From NCBI RefSeq assembly GCF_028023675.1, contig NZ_JAQIOZ010000004.1, forward strand, positions 186,001 through 250,000: a stretch of DNA of 64,000 bases, in the 5' to 3' direction. Position 1 is the first letter of the stretch; the number at the start of each line of letters is the position of its first letter. Shown here piece by piece: positions 54,874 through 64,000 of this stretch. This stretch comes from Primorskyibacter aestuariivivens (GTDB lineage: Bacteria > Pseudomonadota > Alphaproteobacteria > Rhodobacterales > Rhodobacteraceae). Below the pieces are notes generated by a model that was not told the DNA's origin, searched no databases, and saw only the letters and a program-made list of their open reading frames with translations. The position numbers were made by a program, and so were the translations under genes.

Positions 54874-57123
54874 ATGACAAAGCTTCCTTCCAAGCCCGAG
54901 ATCCTCGACTGGATCGCCGCCAATCCCACGCTGACCGCCAAACGCGATATCGCCAAGGCCTTTGGCATCAAGGGGGCGGCGCGTATCGACCTCAAGCGCC
55001 TGCTCAAGGAACTGGAGCATGAGGGTCATCTGGAAAAACGCAAGAAGACCTATCGCGATCCGGATCGCCTGCCGCCGGTTTCGGTGCTGCAGGTCAAGGC
55101 CCCAACGCCAGACGGGGACCTGTTTGCCAGGCCGCTGGAATGGCATGGCGAAGGGGTGGAACCTATTGTGCTGGTCATGCCGCGCGCCTCGGATCCGGCG
55201 CTGGGCGAAGGCGACCGTATCCTCGCGCGGCTGCAGGTGGTGCATGAAGAGGACCACAATTACGAAGCCCGCCTGATCCGCCGGATCGGCACCAACCCGC
55301 ACAAGATCCTCGGCATCTTCTCCAAACGCTCCGAAGGCGGGCGGATCAAGCCCGTGGACAAAGGCGCCGACAAGGAATGGCAGGTCGCGCCGTCTGACGT
55401 GCATGGCGCCAAGGATGGCGAGTTGGTCGAGGCGGAGCTGGCCGGCCCCAAGACCCGCATGGGACTGCCCCGCGCGCGCATCACCGACCGGCTGGGTGAC
55501 CCCAGCGCGCCGCGCGCCGTGTCGCTTATTGCCATTCACCAGCACGGTATCCCGGATGATTTCCCCGATGAGGTCATCGCCGAGGCCGACGCGATGAAGC
55601 CCGCAGGGCTGTCGGGGCGCGAGGACCTGCGTGAGATGCCGCTGATCACCATCGACCCGGCCGATGCGCGCGACCATGACGACGCCTGTTATGCCCATGC
55701 CGATGATGACCCGAAAAACGAAGGCGGTCACATCGTCTGGGTCGCCATCGCCGATGTGGCCTATTACGTGCGCTCCGGCTCGGCACTGGATCGCGAGGCG
55801 CGCAAGCGGGGCAATTCCTCGTATTTCCCGGACCGCGTTGTGCCGATGCTGCCCGACCGGCTGTCGGGTGATCTGTGCTCGCTGCACGAAGGGGTGCCGC
55901 GTGCCTGCATCGCGGTCCGGATGCAGATCGACGCCAAGGGTCAGAAGCTCTCGCACCGCTTTGTGCGCGGGCTGATGCGCTCTCCCGCCTCGCTCAATTA
56001 TGTCGAGGTGCAGGAGGGCATGGACGGTGCCCCGAACGACAAGGTCGCGCCGCTGATGGAGGACGTGATCCATCCGCTCTTTGCCGCCTATGACGCGTTG
56101 ACCAAGGCGCGCGCGGCACGGCAACCGCTGGATCTGGACCTGCCGGAACGGCGCATTGAGCTGTCCGAGGATGGCAAGGTGTCGTCGGTCAATTTCAGGG
56201 ACCGGCTGGACGCCCATAAACTGATCGAGGAATTCATGGTGCTGGCCAATGTCGCCGCCGCAGAGACCTTGATCGCGAAAAAGACACCGCTCCTGTTCCG
56301 CGTTCATGAGGAGCCGCCGCAGGAAAAGCTCGATAGCCTGCGCGACACGGCGGAATCCGCAGGACTGACGCTGGCCAAGGGGCAGGTGCTCAAGACTCAT
56401 CATCTCAACCGGCTGTTGCACGATGCGGCGGGCACGGAAGAGGCGGAGCTTATCAACCTCGCGACGCTGCGGTCCATGACGCAGGCCTATTACAGCCCCA
56501 AGAATTTCGGGCATTTCGGTCTCGCGCTGCAGAACTATGCGCATTTCACCTCGCCGATCCGGCGCTATTCCGACCTGATCGTGCATCGCGGACTAATCTC
56601 GGCCCATGGCTGGGGCGATGACGGGCTGAGCGAGTTCGATATCGAGAAGCTGGAACCGACGGCAGCACATATTTCAGACACCGAGCGTCGCTCAATGATG
56701 GCTGAGCGTGACACGACGGACCGCTACCTTGCCGCCTATCTGTCTGAGAGGGTGGGCAATGAATTCACTGGGCGCATCTCTGGAATTGCTCGGTTCGGTG
56801 CGTTTGTGAAGCTGGACGAGACCGGTGCTGACGGGCTGATCCCCATGCGCAACCTTGGCCGAGAGTATTTCCATTTCGACCGCGATAACGCCACGCTGAT
56901 GGGGTCAGACACTGGCATGACGATCACCATCGGTCAGCGCGTTACCGTGCGCCTGTCAGAGGCGGCACCGGTGACCGGGGGAATCGCGCTCGAATTGTTG
57001 GAGATCGACGGGGCCAAGCCCCCCTCCGGCCTGTCTCGCGGCGGCCGCGGCAAACCCGCCAAGCGCAAACTGGCCCGGTCCAAGAAGAAAGCGGCCCAGG
57101 TGAAGCGGAACAAAAGGCGTTAG
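54874..57123 (+). CDS. rnr: ribonuclease R
   Basis: 749 residues from ATG 54874 (54820 is in frame but gives an odd leader). HTH-like N-terminus (LTAKRDIAKAFGIKGAARIDLKRLLKEL), cold-shock region, RNB catalytic domain with DPADARDHDDACYA near 260-275, then a C-terminal S1 domain (GRISGIARFGAFVKLDETGADGLIP) and a Lys/Arg-rich tail. It degrades structured RNA 3' to 5'. Confidence 0.95.
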   Translation: MTKLPSKPEILDWIAANPTLTAKRDIAKAFGIKGAARIDLKRLLKELEHEGHLEKRKKTYRDPDRLPPVSVLQVKAPTPDGDLFARPLEWHGEGVEPIVLVMPRASDPALGEGDRILARLQVVHEEDHNYEARLIRRIGTNPHKILGIFSKRSEGGRIKPVDKGADKEWQVAPSDVHGAKDGELVEAELAGPKTRMGLPRARITDRLGDPSAPRAVSLIAIHQHGIPDDFPDEVIAEADAMKPAGLSGREDLREMPLITIDPADARDHDDACYAHADDDPKNEGGHIVWVAIADVAYYVRSGSALDREARKRGNSSYFPDRVVPMLPDRLSGDLCSLHEGVPRACIAVRMQIDAKGQKLSHRFVRGLMRSPASLNYVEVQEGMDGAPNDKVAPLMEDVIHPLFAAYDALTKARAARQPLDLDLPERRIELSEDGKVSSVNFRDRLDAHKLIEEFMVLANVAAAETLIAKKTPLLFRVHEEPPQEKLDSLRDTAESAGLTLAKGQVLKTHHLNRLLHDAAGTEEAELINLATLRSMTQAYYSPKNFGHFGLALQNYAHFTSPIRRYSDLIVHRGLISAHGWGDDGLSEFDIEKLEPTAAHISDTERRSMMAERDTTDRYLAAYLSERVGNEFTGRISGIARFGAFVKLDETGADGLIPMRNLGREYFHFDRDNATLMGSDTGMTITIGQRVTVRLSEAAPVTGGIALELLEIDGAKPPSGLSRGGRGKPAKRKLARSKKKAAQVKRNKRR

Positions 57124-57130
57124 AGTTCAA

Positions 57131-57151
57131 CGCGCAGCATATCGCTGCGCG
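57131..57151. terminator. hairpin after rnr
   Basis: CGCGCAGC (57131-57138), loop ATATC, GCTGCGCG (57144-57151), 7 nt after the rnr stop. No T-run, so a weak terminator or 3' stabiliser. Confidence 0.45.
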
Positions 57152-57195
57152 CATTGCGCAGGTCTCAAGGAAATAAATGCTTTCCTGAGGTTCAG

Positions 57196-57271
57196 TGGTG
57201 AGCCGTGCAGGATTCGAACCTGCGACCCACTGATTAAAAGTCAGTTGCTCTACCAACTGAGCTAACGGCCC
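57196..57271 (-). tRNA. tRNA-Lys (anticodon UUU)
   Basis: 76 nt read on the minus strand, with encoded CCA at 57196-57198. The acceptor GGGCCGT pairs with ACGGCTC, the D-arm is TTAGCTCAGTTGGTAGAGC, the anticodon loop CTTTTAA gives UUU, and the T-arm GGTTCGAATCC is complete. It lies convergent with rnr and divergent from dapF. Confidence 0.97.
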
Positions 57272-57393
57272 ACTGGCGCGCTATCTAGAAAGAGGGGCGC
57301 ACAGGGTCAACCCGTAAAATGAGAAAAGTTTCACCGGGCTGGATTCAGGGCAGGCGCGGGGTTATATGCGCGCGGATGGAACAGGTGGATGAC

Positions 57394-58209
57394 ATGGCAG
57401 TGCCCTTCATGAAAATGCACGGGTTGGGCAACGACTTTGTCGTGCTTGACGGGCGTGCGCGAGGCGTCGAAGTGACGCCCGGGCTGGCCATTGCGCTGGC
57501 GGACAGGCACAGGGGCGTGGGCTTTGACCAGCTTGCGCTGCTCTCGGCGTCGGACACGGCCGATGTGCACCTGACCTTTTACAACGCTGATGGATCGCTC
57601 TCTGCGGCTTGTGGCAATGCATCGCGCTGCATTGCGCGGTACCTGATGGATGAGACCGGCAAGCCCGAGGTCAAGCTTGAGACGTCCGAACGGGTGCTTA
57701 TCGCGCGGGATGCGGGCAATGGGCAAACGTCGGTCAATATGGGCCACGCGAAGACCGATTGGCGGGATATTCCGCTGGCCCGCGCCATGGACACGCTGGA
57801 ATTGCCCATTGATGGCGCGCCGACCGCGACGGGCATGGGCAATCCGCATTGCACCTTTTTCGTTGAGGATGCCGAGGCCGTCGCGCTGGAATCTCGCGGG
57901 GCCGGGATTGAACATCACCCGTTGTTCCCCGAACGCACCAATGTGCAATTCGCCAGCGTGATCGGACAGGACAGGCTGCGCATGCGGGTCTGGGAGCGTG
58001 GGGCAGGGGTGACGCTGGCCTCTGGCTCGTCCTCTTGCGCTACGGCTTCGGCGGCGCATCGGCGGGGCCTGACCGGGCCGGAGGTCACGATCCATCTGGA
58101 CGGCGGCGTGATCCATATCCGCATTGCCGAGGATGGGATCTGGATGACCGGACCCACGGCGCATGTGTTTGACGGCGTGTTGACCCGCGCGTTTCTGGAG
58201 GCTCTGTGA
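57394..58209 (+). CDS. dapF: diaminopimelate epimerase
   Basis: 271 residues from ATG 57394, which gives the usual start [17 protein letters not shown]; starts at 57376 and 57319 are in frame. First catalytic Cys in AACGNASRC. The second catalytic loop, usually ACGxGAC, reads ASGSSSC, so the expected Cys is Ser. It interconverts LL- and meso-DAP. Its TGA overlaps the mtaB ATG. Confidence 0.9.
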   Translation: MAVPFMKMHGLGNDFVVLDGRARGVEVTPGLAIALADRHRGVGFDQLALLSASDTADVHLTFYNADGSLSAACGNASRCIARYLMDETGKPEVKLETSERVLIARDAGNGQTSVNMGHAKTDWRDIPLARAMDTLELPIDGAPTATGMGNPHCTFFVEDAEAVALESRGAGIEHHPLFPERTNVQFASVIGQDRLRMRVWERGAGVTLASGSSSCATASAAHRRGLTGPEVTIHLDGGVIHIRIAEDGIWMTGPTAHVFDGVLTRAFLEAL

Positions 58210-59471
58210 TGGCGGGTGTGCCTCCTGTCTTTTCGACGCTTGGGTGCAGGCTCAACGCCTATGAGACCGAAGCGATGAAAGAGCTTGCCGAAGGGGCGGG
58301 TCTGGATGGCGCTGTCGTGGTCAATACTTGTGCGGTGACCGCCGAGGCGGTGCGCAAGGCGCGGCAGGAGATCCGCAAGCTGCGCCGGGAACATCCGCAA
58401 GCGCGGCTGATCGTGACAGGATGCGCGGCGCAGACAGAACCCGAGACCTTTGCCGCGATGGACGAGGTCGACGCTGTCATTGGTAATACCGAGAAGATGC
58501 AGCCCGAGACATGGGGGCGGCTGGCGGCGGATTTCGTGGGCGAGACCGAAAAGGTTCAGGTCGATGACATCATGTCCGTGACCGAGACCGCCGGGCATCT
58601 GATCGACGGGTTCGGGACGCGAAGCCGCGCCTATGTGCAAGTGCAGAATGGCTGCGACCATCGCTGCACCTTCTGCATCATCCCCTATGGCCGGGGCAAT
58701 TCGCGCTCGGTGCCTGCGGGCGTGGTGGTAGATCAAATAAAGCGGCTAGTAGATCGCGGCTATAACGAGGTGGTGCTGACCGGTGTGGATCTGACCTCTT
58801 GGGGTGCCGACCTGCCTGCCACGCCACGTCTGGGCGATCTGGTGCGGCGTATCCTGAAACTGGTGCCGGATCTGGCGCGGCTCAGGATTTCTTCTATCGA
58901 TTCGATCGAGGCTGATCCGGCGCTGATGGAGGCCATCGCGACCGAGCCACGCCTCATGCCGCATCTGCATCTGAGCTTGCAAGCAGGCGACGACATGATC
59001 CTCAAACGGATGAAACGCCGCCATCTGCGCGACGACGCCATTGCGTTTTGTGAAGAGGCGAGGCGCCTGCGGCCTGACATGACCTTTGGCGCGGATATCA
59101 TTGCCGGTTTCCCGACCGAGACCGAGGCGATGTTCGCCAATTCGCTGAAGCTGGTCGAGGAGTGCGACCTCACCTGGTTGCATGTCTTTCCATACAGCCC
59201 CCGTCCCGGCACCCCCGCCGCGCGCATGCCGCAAGTGGATGGCCGGGCGATCAAGGACCGGGCCGCGCGGCTTCGCGCCGCCGGGCAGGTCCGGCAAGAG
59301 GCGCATCTGGCGGCGCAAGTGGGGCGGGAGCATCAGGTACTGATGGAAAACCCCCATATGGGCCGCACGGCGCAATTTGCCGAGGTGGTGTTTGACGCCG
59401 CCCAACCCGAAGGCCAGATTGTGCCGGCACGGATTGCCAGGCAGGACGGGCGGCAGCTCCTTGCGTGGTAG
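58209..59471 (+). CDS. mtaB: tRNA t6A37 methylthiotransferase
   Basis: 420 residues. UPF0004 domain with TLGCRLNAYETEAM and NTCAVTAEAVRKARQ, then radical SAM CDHRCTFCIIPYGRGNSRSVP near 150, then a TRAM-like end. It adds a methylthio group to t6A37 of tRNAs that read ANN codons, including tRNA-Lys(UUU), whose gene lies 940 nt away. Confidence 0.93.
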   Translation: MAGVPPVFSTLGCRLNAYETEAMKELAEGAGLDGAVVVNTCAVTAEAVRKARQEIRKLRREHPQARLIVTGCAAQTEPETFAAMDEVDAVIGNTEKMQPETWGRLAADFVGETEKVQVDDIMSVTETAGHLIDGFGTRSRAYVQVQNGCDHRCTFCIIPYGRGNSRSVPAGVVVDQIKRLVDRGYNEVVLTGVDLTSWGADLPATPRLGDLVRRILKLVPDLARLRISSIDSIEADPALMEAIATEPRLMPHLHLSLQAGDDMILKRMKRRHLRDDAIAFCEEARRLRPDMTFGADIIAGFPTETEAMFANSLKLVEECDLTWLHVFPYSPRPGTPAARMPQVDGRAIKDRAARLRAAGQVRQEAHLAAQVGREHQVLMENPHMGRTAQFAEVVFDAAQPEGQIVPARIARQDGRQLLAW

Positions 59472-59530
59472 GTCTAATGGGTCTCGGCCGGTCCAGAGAT
59501 GGTTGGTTTCCGCCAATCAGCTAGGGCGAA

Positions 59531-59860
59531 TTAACCAGCCGGTTTGAACTGGGCAGCCAGTCCGCCTGCCTTCTTTTGCGCTGAGGTGAATTCTGCGCTG
59601 GAATACGCCCTAACAGTTTTCATGTTCGACACTGTACCAGACGCGCCTGCGACCATCAGCGCGGGGATGATATCTTCCCCGTCTGCCGCCTCGCAGATCA
59701 TTAGAAAATCATTCTCGCCTGTCGTCGCAAAGTAGGACAGCATCTTTCCACCCACGGCCTCGACCAAAGGTTTGACGGCAGCGGCCCGATCCGACGGGTT
59801 TGCGATCATCCCTTGGATCGCCTGAGCTGTGTAATTTCCTGTAATGATAAAAGTGGCCAT
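59531..59860 (-). CDS. GYD-domain protein
   Basis: 109 residues, start after GGGAGGACGTT. A ferredoxin-like alpha/beta fold of the GYD family: ATFIITGNYTAQAIQGMIANP and FLMICEAADGEDIIPALMVAG. Function unknown. The 253-nt gap to the next gene shows no other feature I can support. Confidence 0.88.
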   Translation of the reverse strand: MATFIITGNYTAQAIQGMIANPSDRAAAVKPLVEAVGGKMLSYFATTGENDFLMICEAADGEDIIPALMVAGASGTVSNMKTVRAYSSAEFTSAQKKAGGLAAQFKPAG

Positions 59861-60113
59861 AACGTCCTCCCATGAAATTTTGCCCGGCGCTCACCAGGGA
59901 GAGTGCCCTCCCTTAGGGTCTGCCGCAGCATTAATAGACTATCGAGGGCTTCAATCTAACACATCTGATTGAATATCCCTACGATCCTCGAAAACTCGAC
60001 TCAGTGGACACCGCCTGACTGTAACTCTCCCTTCATGCCACCCCGCAAAGTCCCGTTCCTTTCGCTCTCCAACCTCAGTAAGCTCTCCGCAAAGAACAGG
60101 TTGAGGATGTCCC

Positions 60114-60719
60114 ATGAAACTGATGATGGCCGGGCCGTCGCCCTTTGTGCGCAAGGTGCTCGTGACGCTGCATGAGACGGATCAGGAGAAAGAGGTCGAG
60201 TACGAGATCGTCACCGCTTCGCCCACTGGTCCCGACCCTGCGCTCATCGCGGCCAATCCGGTGGGCAAGATCCCCGCGCTTATCCGTACCGATGCGCCGA
60301 CGCTCTATGACAGTCGGGTGATCTGCCGCTATCTCGATCATCGGGCCGACGCGGGTCTCTACCCCGAAAAACGGCTCTGGGACACGCTGACGCTTGAGGC
60401 GACGGCGGATGGGATGATGGAGGCCGCGGTGCTCATGGTCTATGAGGAGCGCTTCCGCCCCGAAGACAAACGCTATGACGGATGGGTCGAAGGTCAGTGG
60501 GGCAAGGTGGACCGCGCGGTAAGCGCACTGAACACCCGTTGGATCAGCCATCTCCATGGCCCGCTGGATATGGGCCAGATCGCGGTGGGCTGCGCTCTGT
60601 CCTATCTCGATTTCCGGCATGCGGCTCGCAGTTGGCGCACCGGGAATGACGCGCTGGCCGAATGGTACTCCGGATTTGCCGAGCGGCCGCCGATGAAAGC
60701 CACGGCGCCGAAAGCCTGA
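60114..60719 (+). CDS. glutathione S-transferase family protein
   Basis: 201 residues. An N-terminal thioredoxin-like domain (LMMAGPSPFVRKVLVTLHET, NPVGKIPALIRTDAPTLYDSRVICRYLD) with Ser in the catalytic position, then an all-helical C-terminal domain. Substrate unknown. GAGGA precedes the start. An NTF2-like gene follows after 3 nt. Confidence 0.92.
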   Translation: MKLMMAGPSPFVRKVLVTLHETDQEKEVEYEIVTASPTGPDPALIAANPVGKIPALIRTDAPTLYDSRVICRYLDHRADAGLYPEKRLWDTLTLEATADGMMEAAVLMVYEERFRPEDKRYDGWVEGQWGKVDRAVSALNTRWISHLHGPLDMGQIAVGCALSYLDFRHAARSWRTGNDALAEWYSGFAERPPMKATAPKA

Positions 60720-60722
60720 GCG

Positions 60723-61118
60723 ATGCCCCTGCAAGACGACCTGAACACGTTGTGGAAACGCTATGTCGCGGCCTATCGGGCGGGTGATGCCACGGGGTGC
60801 GCCGCCCTTTTCACCTTGGGCGCCGTTCTGCATTCCCCGTTTGGCCCGCCGGCCAGAGGACGTACCGAAATCGAGGCGCTGCATGCCGATTGGGTGGCTG
60901 AAGGGGGCGGGGCAAAACACATGCAACTGCTGGAGTCGGGTCAAACCGGTGATCTTGCGTGGTGCCTGTGTGCCTTTTCCGAAGGTGACGCCACGGGCGA
61001 GGGCGTGTCGCTCAACGTGCTCGAACGACAGCCGGACGGCGACTGGAAAATCCGGGTGTGCAGCCTCAATGCCGGGGACCGAGGCTGGAACGCGGGTCTG
61101 ACGGACAGATTCGCCTGA
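60723..61118 (+). CDS. NTF2-like (SnoaL/DUF4440-type) protein
   Basis: 131 residues with the cone-shaped fold pattern: LWKRYVAAYRAGDATGCAALF, VLHSPFGPPARGRTEIEAL, WCLCAFSEGDATGEGVSLNVLERQPDGDWKIRVCSLN. Possibly a small-molecule binding or enzyme-accessory protein. Co-transcribed with the GST gene by spacing. The following 258 nt must carry the petABC promoter; no clear boxes seen. Confidence 0.85.
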   Translation: MPLQDDLNTLWKRYVAAYRAGDATGCAALFTLGAVLHSPFGPPARGRTEIEALHADWVAEGGGAKHMQLLESGQTGDLAWCLCAFSEGDATGEGVSLNVLERQPDGDWKIRVCSLNAGDRGWNAGLTDRFA

Positions 61119-61376
61119 GTCGCTCAACCGGATGCATCCGGGACGGCTCGGAACGGACCCAACATACCGGGTCTGCAGATTTTTAGCCGACATAGTGATG
61201 CAAAGCTGCATATTCGCCGCGACATTAAGGCGCGATATCCCCTGCGCTCTTTTGAACGCTGGACGCCCCAAATTCCCGGCGCTAAATACCGCCCCGGAGA
61301 GCTGCGCGCGCCGTATGGCGTTTGCGCGGTCGGAATTGTTATTGCCAGGCAACTGGCGCTGAAATGGAGATCACTC

Positions 61377-61940
61377 GTGTCCCACGCAGACGATCACGAA
61401 GGCACCCGCAGAGATTTTCTCTACTATGCCACCGCAGGGGCCGGCGCCGTTGCGACTGGCGCTGCGGTTTGGCCCCTCGTCAACCAGATGAACCCCTCCG
61501 CCGATGTTCTGGCGCTCAGCTCGATCCGGGTTGATGTGTCGGGTGTCGAGGTTGGTACCCAGATCACCGTCAAATGGCTGGGCAAGCCGGTGTTTATCCG
61601 CCGCCGCACCCAGGAAGAGATCGACGCGGCCCGTGCCGTGGAGATGTCCGAGCTGATCGACCCGCTGGCGCAGAATGAAAACATCGACGCCGCCGCTGAC
61701 GCGTCTGATGAAAACCGCGCCATGGACGAAAACGGCGAATGGCTGGTGCAGATGGGCGTGTGTACGCACCTTGGCTGTGTGCCTCTGGGTGACGGTGCAG
61801 GTGACTTCAACGGCTGGTTCTGCCCCTGCCACGGCTCGCATTACGACACCTCGGGTCGTATCCGCAAAGGGCCCGCGCCGACGAACCTGCCGGTCCCGCC
61901 GGCGGAATTCGTTGACGTAACCACCATCAAACTGGGTTAA
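61377..61940 (+). CDS. petA: ubiquinol-cytochrome c reductase Rieske iron-sulfur subunit
   Basis: 187 residues with a GTG start at 61377 (GGAG 9 nt upstream). A Tat-like N-terminus [21 protein letters not shown] serves as the membrane anchor. The 2Fe-2S ligands are CTHLGC and CPCHGSHYD. Part of the cytochrome bc1 complex in the cytoplasmic membrane, passing electrons from ubiquinol to cytochrome c1. Confidence 0.96.
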   Translation: MSHADDHEGTRRDFLYYATAGAGAVATGAAVWPLVNQMNPSADVLALSSIRVDVSGVEVGTQITVKWLGKPVFIRRRTQEEIDAARAVEMSELIDPLAQNENIDAAADASDENRAMDENGEWLVQMGVCTHLGCVPLGDGAGDFNGWFCPCHGSHYDTSGRIRKGPAPTNLPVPPAEFVDVTTIKLG

Positions 61941-61952
61941 GGGAGCGTCACA

Positions 61953-63296
61953 ATGTCTGGTATTCCACACGACCATTACGAACCGAAGACCGGTGGCGAA
62001 AAGTGGCTGCATTCGCGCCTGCCCATCGTGGGTCTTCTCTATGACACCATCATGATCCCGACACCCAAGAACCTGAACTGGATGTGGATCTGGGGCATCA
62101 TCCTGACCTTCTGCCTTGTTCTGCAGATCGTCACCGGCATCATCCTTGTGATGCACTACACCCCGCATGTGGATCTGGCCTTTGCCTCTGTTGAGCACAT
62201 CATGCGCAACGTGAATGGCGGTCACTTCATCCGCTATCTGCACATGAACGGCGCGTCGCTGTTCTTTGTCGCGGTCTATGCCCACATTTTCCGCGGTCTC
62301 TACTATGGGTCGTACAAGGCCCCGCGTGAGATCACATGGATCATCGGCATGCTGATCTACCTGATGATGATGGGCACCGCCTTTATGGGCTACGTCCTTC
62401 CCTGGGGTCAGATGTCCTTCTGGGGCGCAACCGTGATCACCGGCCTGTTCGGCGCGATCCCCTTCATCGGCGAGCCGATCCAGACCTGGCTTCTGGGCGG
62501 ACCCGCGGTGGACAACGCCACGCTGAACCGCTTCTTCTCGCTGCACTATCTGCTGCCCTTCGTGATTGCCGCGCTTGTCGCCGTTCACATCTGGGCCTTC
62601 CACACCACGGGCAACAACAACCCGACCGGTGTTGAAGTGCGCCGCAGCTCGAAAGCGGATGCCGAGAAAGACACCGTTCCGTTCTGGCCCTATTTCGTGA
62701 TCAAGGACCTGTTTGCGCTGGCCGTGATCCTGGTGGTGTTCTTTGCCATCGTGGGCTTCATGCCGAACTACCTGGGCCACCCCGATAACTACATCGAGGC
62801 CAACCCGCTGGTGACGCCCGCGCATATCGTTCCGGAATGGTACTTCCTGCCCTTCTACGCAATCCTGCGTGCCTTCACCTCCGAGGTCTGGGTCGTGCAA
62901 TTCGCCTCTTTCGTCACCGGCGGCATCATTGATGCGAAATTCTTCGGTGTTCTGGCGATGTTTGGTGCGATTGCCGTCATGGCGCTGGCGCCCTGGCTCG
63001 ATACCTCGTCGGTGCGTTCGGGCAAATATCGCCCGATGTTCAAATGGTGGTTCTGGCTGCTGGTCATCGACTTCTTCGCCCTGATGTGGCTGGGTGCGAT
63101 GCCTGCGGAAGAGCCCTATGCAACCTTCTCGCTGATCGCGTCGGCCTATTGGTTCGCCTACTTCCTGGTGATCCTGCCGCTTCTGGGTGTGATCGAGAAA
63201 CCGCTGCCGCAGCCGGAAACCATTGAGGCCGACTTCAATGCCACCATGGCCAAGAAGGCCGGCAAAGGCTCCGCTGCACAGCAGCCGGCCGAGTAA
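61953..63296 (+). CDS. petB: cytochrome b of the bc1 complex
   Basis: 447 residues with about eight membrane helices. Heme-ligand helices [20 protein letters not shown] and [20 protein letters not shown], the Qo-site [15 protein letters not shown] (PEWY). Follows petA by 12 nt. It oxidises ubiquinol and bifurcates the electrons. Confidence 0.97.
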   Translation: MSGIPHDHYEPKTGGEKWLHSRLPIVGLLYDTIMIPTPKNLNWMWIWGIILTFCLVLQIVTGIILVMHYTPHVDLAFASVEHIMRNVNGGHFIRYLHMNGASLFFVAVYAHIFRGLYYGSYKAPREITWIIGMLIYLMMMGTAFMGYVLPWGQMSFWGATVITGLFGAIPFIGEPIQTWLLGGPAVDNATLNRFFSLHYLLPFVIAALVAVHIWAFHTTGNNNPTGVEVRRSSKADAEKDTVPFWPYFVIKDLFALAVILVVFFAIVGFMPNYLGHPDNYIEANPLVTPAHIVPEWYFLPFYAILRAFTSEVWVVQFASFVTGGIIDAKFFGVLAMFGAIAVMALAPWLDTSSVRSGKYRPMFKWWFWLLVIDFFALMWLGAMPAEEPYATFSLIASAYWFAYFLVILPLLGVIEKPLPQPETIEADFNATMAKKAGKGSAAQQPAE

Positions 63297-63311
63297 GAGG
63301 ACGAGAAACCA

Positions 63312-64000
63312 ATGCTTAAGAAACTCACCCTCTCCGCAATCACGGCTCTGGCCCTTGGCACCACCGGTGCCATGGCCGCCGGTGGCGCAGGTCACGTGCA
63401 TGATGTAGACTTCTCGTTCGAAGGCCCCTTTGGCGCCTTTGACCAGAACCAGTTGCAACGCGGCCTTCAGGTTTACACCGAGGTTTGCGCAGGTTGCCAC
63501 GGTCTGAAATACGTGCCGATCCGCACCCTGTCCGACGAAGGTGGTCCCCACCTGCCCGAGGAACAGGTGCGTGCCTATGCCGAGCAGTTCATCGAGGTTT
63601 ATGACGCGGAACTGGACGATTTCCGTCCCGGTCGTCCGACCGACAACTTCCCGGAAAACACCGCAGCGGGCGCGCCCGACCTGTCGATGATGGCCAAGGC
63701 CCGCGCGGGCTTCCACGGTCCTTACGGCACGGGCATGGCTCAGCTCTTCAAGGGCATGGGCGGCGCGGAATATATCGCCTCGCTCCTGACCGGCTATACC
63801 GGCGAGGAAAAAGTCGAAGCCGGTGTGACGCTCTATGAAAACACCGCCTTCCCGGGTGGCTGGATTTCGATGGCACCGCCGATCTACGGTGACGATGTGG
63901 AATATGCGGATGGTCACTCGACCTCGATCCACCACATTGCCGAAGACGTATCGGCCTTCCTGATGTGGACGGCGGAACCCAAGATGATGGCCCGTAAACA
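63312..64000 (+). CDS. petC: cytochrome c1 (3' end beyond window)
   Basis: 229 complete codons are visible with no stop. Signal peptide [22 protein letters not shown]; heme c site CAGCH with C59, C62 and H63; [19 protein letters not shown] and [15 protein letters not shown] are family blocks. The C-terminal membrane anchor lies just outside. Third gene of petABC. Confidence 0.96.
   Translation, partial: MLKKLTLSAITALALGTTGAMAAGGAGHVHDVDFSFEGPFGAFDQNQLQRGLQVYTEVCAGCHGLKYVPIRTLSDEGGPHLPEEQVRAYAEQFIEVYDAELDDFRPGRPTDNFPENTAAGAPDLSMMAKARAGFHGPYGTGMAQLFKGMGGAEYIASLLTGYTGEEKVEAGVTLYENTAFPGGWISMAPPIYGDDVEYADGHSTSIHHIAEDVSAFLMWTAEPKMMARK

Noticed and set aside
61371-63935. An 854-codon open frame on the minus strand across petABC
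   Set aside because: It is the antisense shadow of three firmly identified bc1 genes; its translation is rich in His, Arg, Gly and Asp without domain pattern. High GC opens such frames.

Overview
The window looks like chromosomal DNA of an alphaproteobacterium of the Rhodobacteraceae/Roseobacter group. The grounds are high GC, a petABC operon with a short Rieske protein, a Hint-domain protein, a group IV PLP-fold ornithine decarboxylase, a GT14-like glycosyltransferase of the roseobacter type, and many small proteins I associate with that group. I cannot fix the genus. No integrase, transposase, phage block or CRISPR array is visible. Most of the window is core or metabolic DNA with short intergenic gaps.

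Layout. (1) 1-4.4 kb, minus strand: a compact four-gene operon encoding a long coiled-coil protein, a two-helix membrane protein, an unrecognised 372-residue protein and an AAA+ ATPase (cut by the window edge). I recognise no named system for it, so it is the best candidate for an undescribed one. (2) 4.6-13 kb: a polyamine uptake and catabolism locus with potFGHI, a PuuB-like FAD oxidase, a GntR/FCD regulator, an atypical SDR protein and a class III aminotransferase. A 16-bp motif found at both divergent promoters suggests one regulon. (3) 13-16 kb: cysK and the psd-pssA phospholipid pair. (4) 16-24.5 kb: an ArgE-like deacetylase and an M24 ectoine-hydrolase-like enzyme, divergent from a second polyamine-type ABC transporter whose two permeases are both unusually long. 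(5) 24.7-34 kb: stress and housekeeping genes (Usp, xthA, DUF924, SGNH hydrolase, CnoX-like thioredoxin, LON-domain protein, Trm112-like, LysM, rhodanese-like, folC, accD, CPBP protease). (6) 34-39.9 kb: lipoprotein, two small conserved proteins, fadH, a LysR regulator and a HIT protein. (7) 39.9-44.2 kb: a GT14-like glycosyltransferase divergent from a sulfotransferase, a CoA-binding protein and an orphan DUF2235 hydrolase. (8) 44.5-47.5 kb: ornithine decarboxylase divergent from an Lrp/AsnC regulator, a small ORF behind a hairpin that could hide its ribosome-binding site, and a LOG-family protein. (9) 47.6-59.5 kb: lysine/DAP genes dapD, dapE and dapF among a fasciclin lipoprotein, a methyltransferase, a Hint protein, a GNAT and DUF2064 pair, RNase R, tRNA-Lys(UUU) and mtaB. 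(10) 59.5-64 kb: GYD-domain protein, GST, NTF2-like protein and petABC (petC cut by the window end).

How it fits together. Polyamines recur: synthesis of putrescine from ornithine at 44.5 kb, and import plus oxidation or transamination at 4.6-13 kb. The ectoine-hydrolase-like/ArgE/ABC locus probably imports and opens a related compact nitrogenous solute. Several hairpin-type intergenic repeats occur between and inside operons. Function calls come from remembered family motifs, not from database searches.
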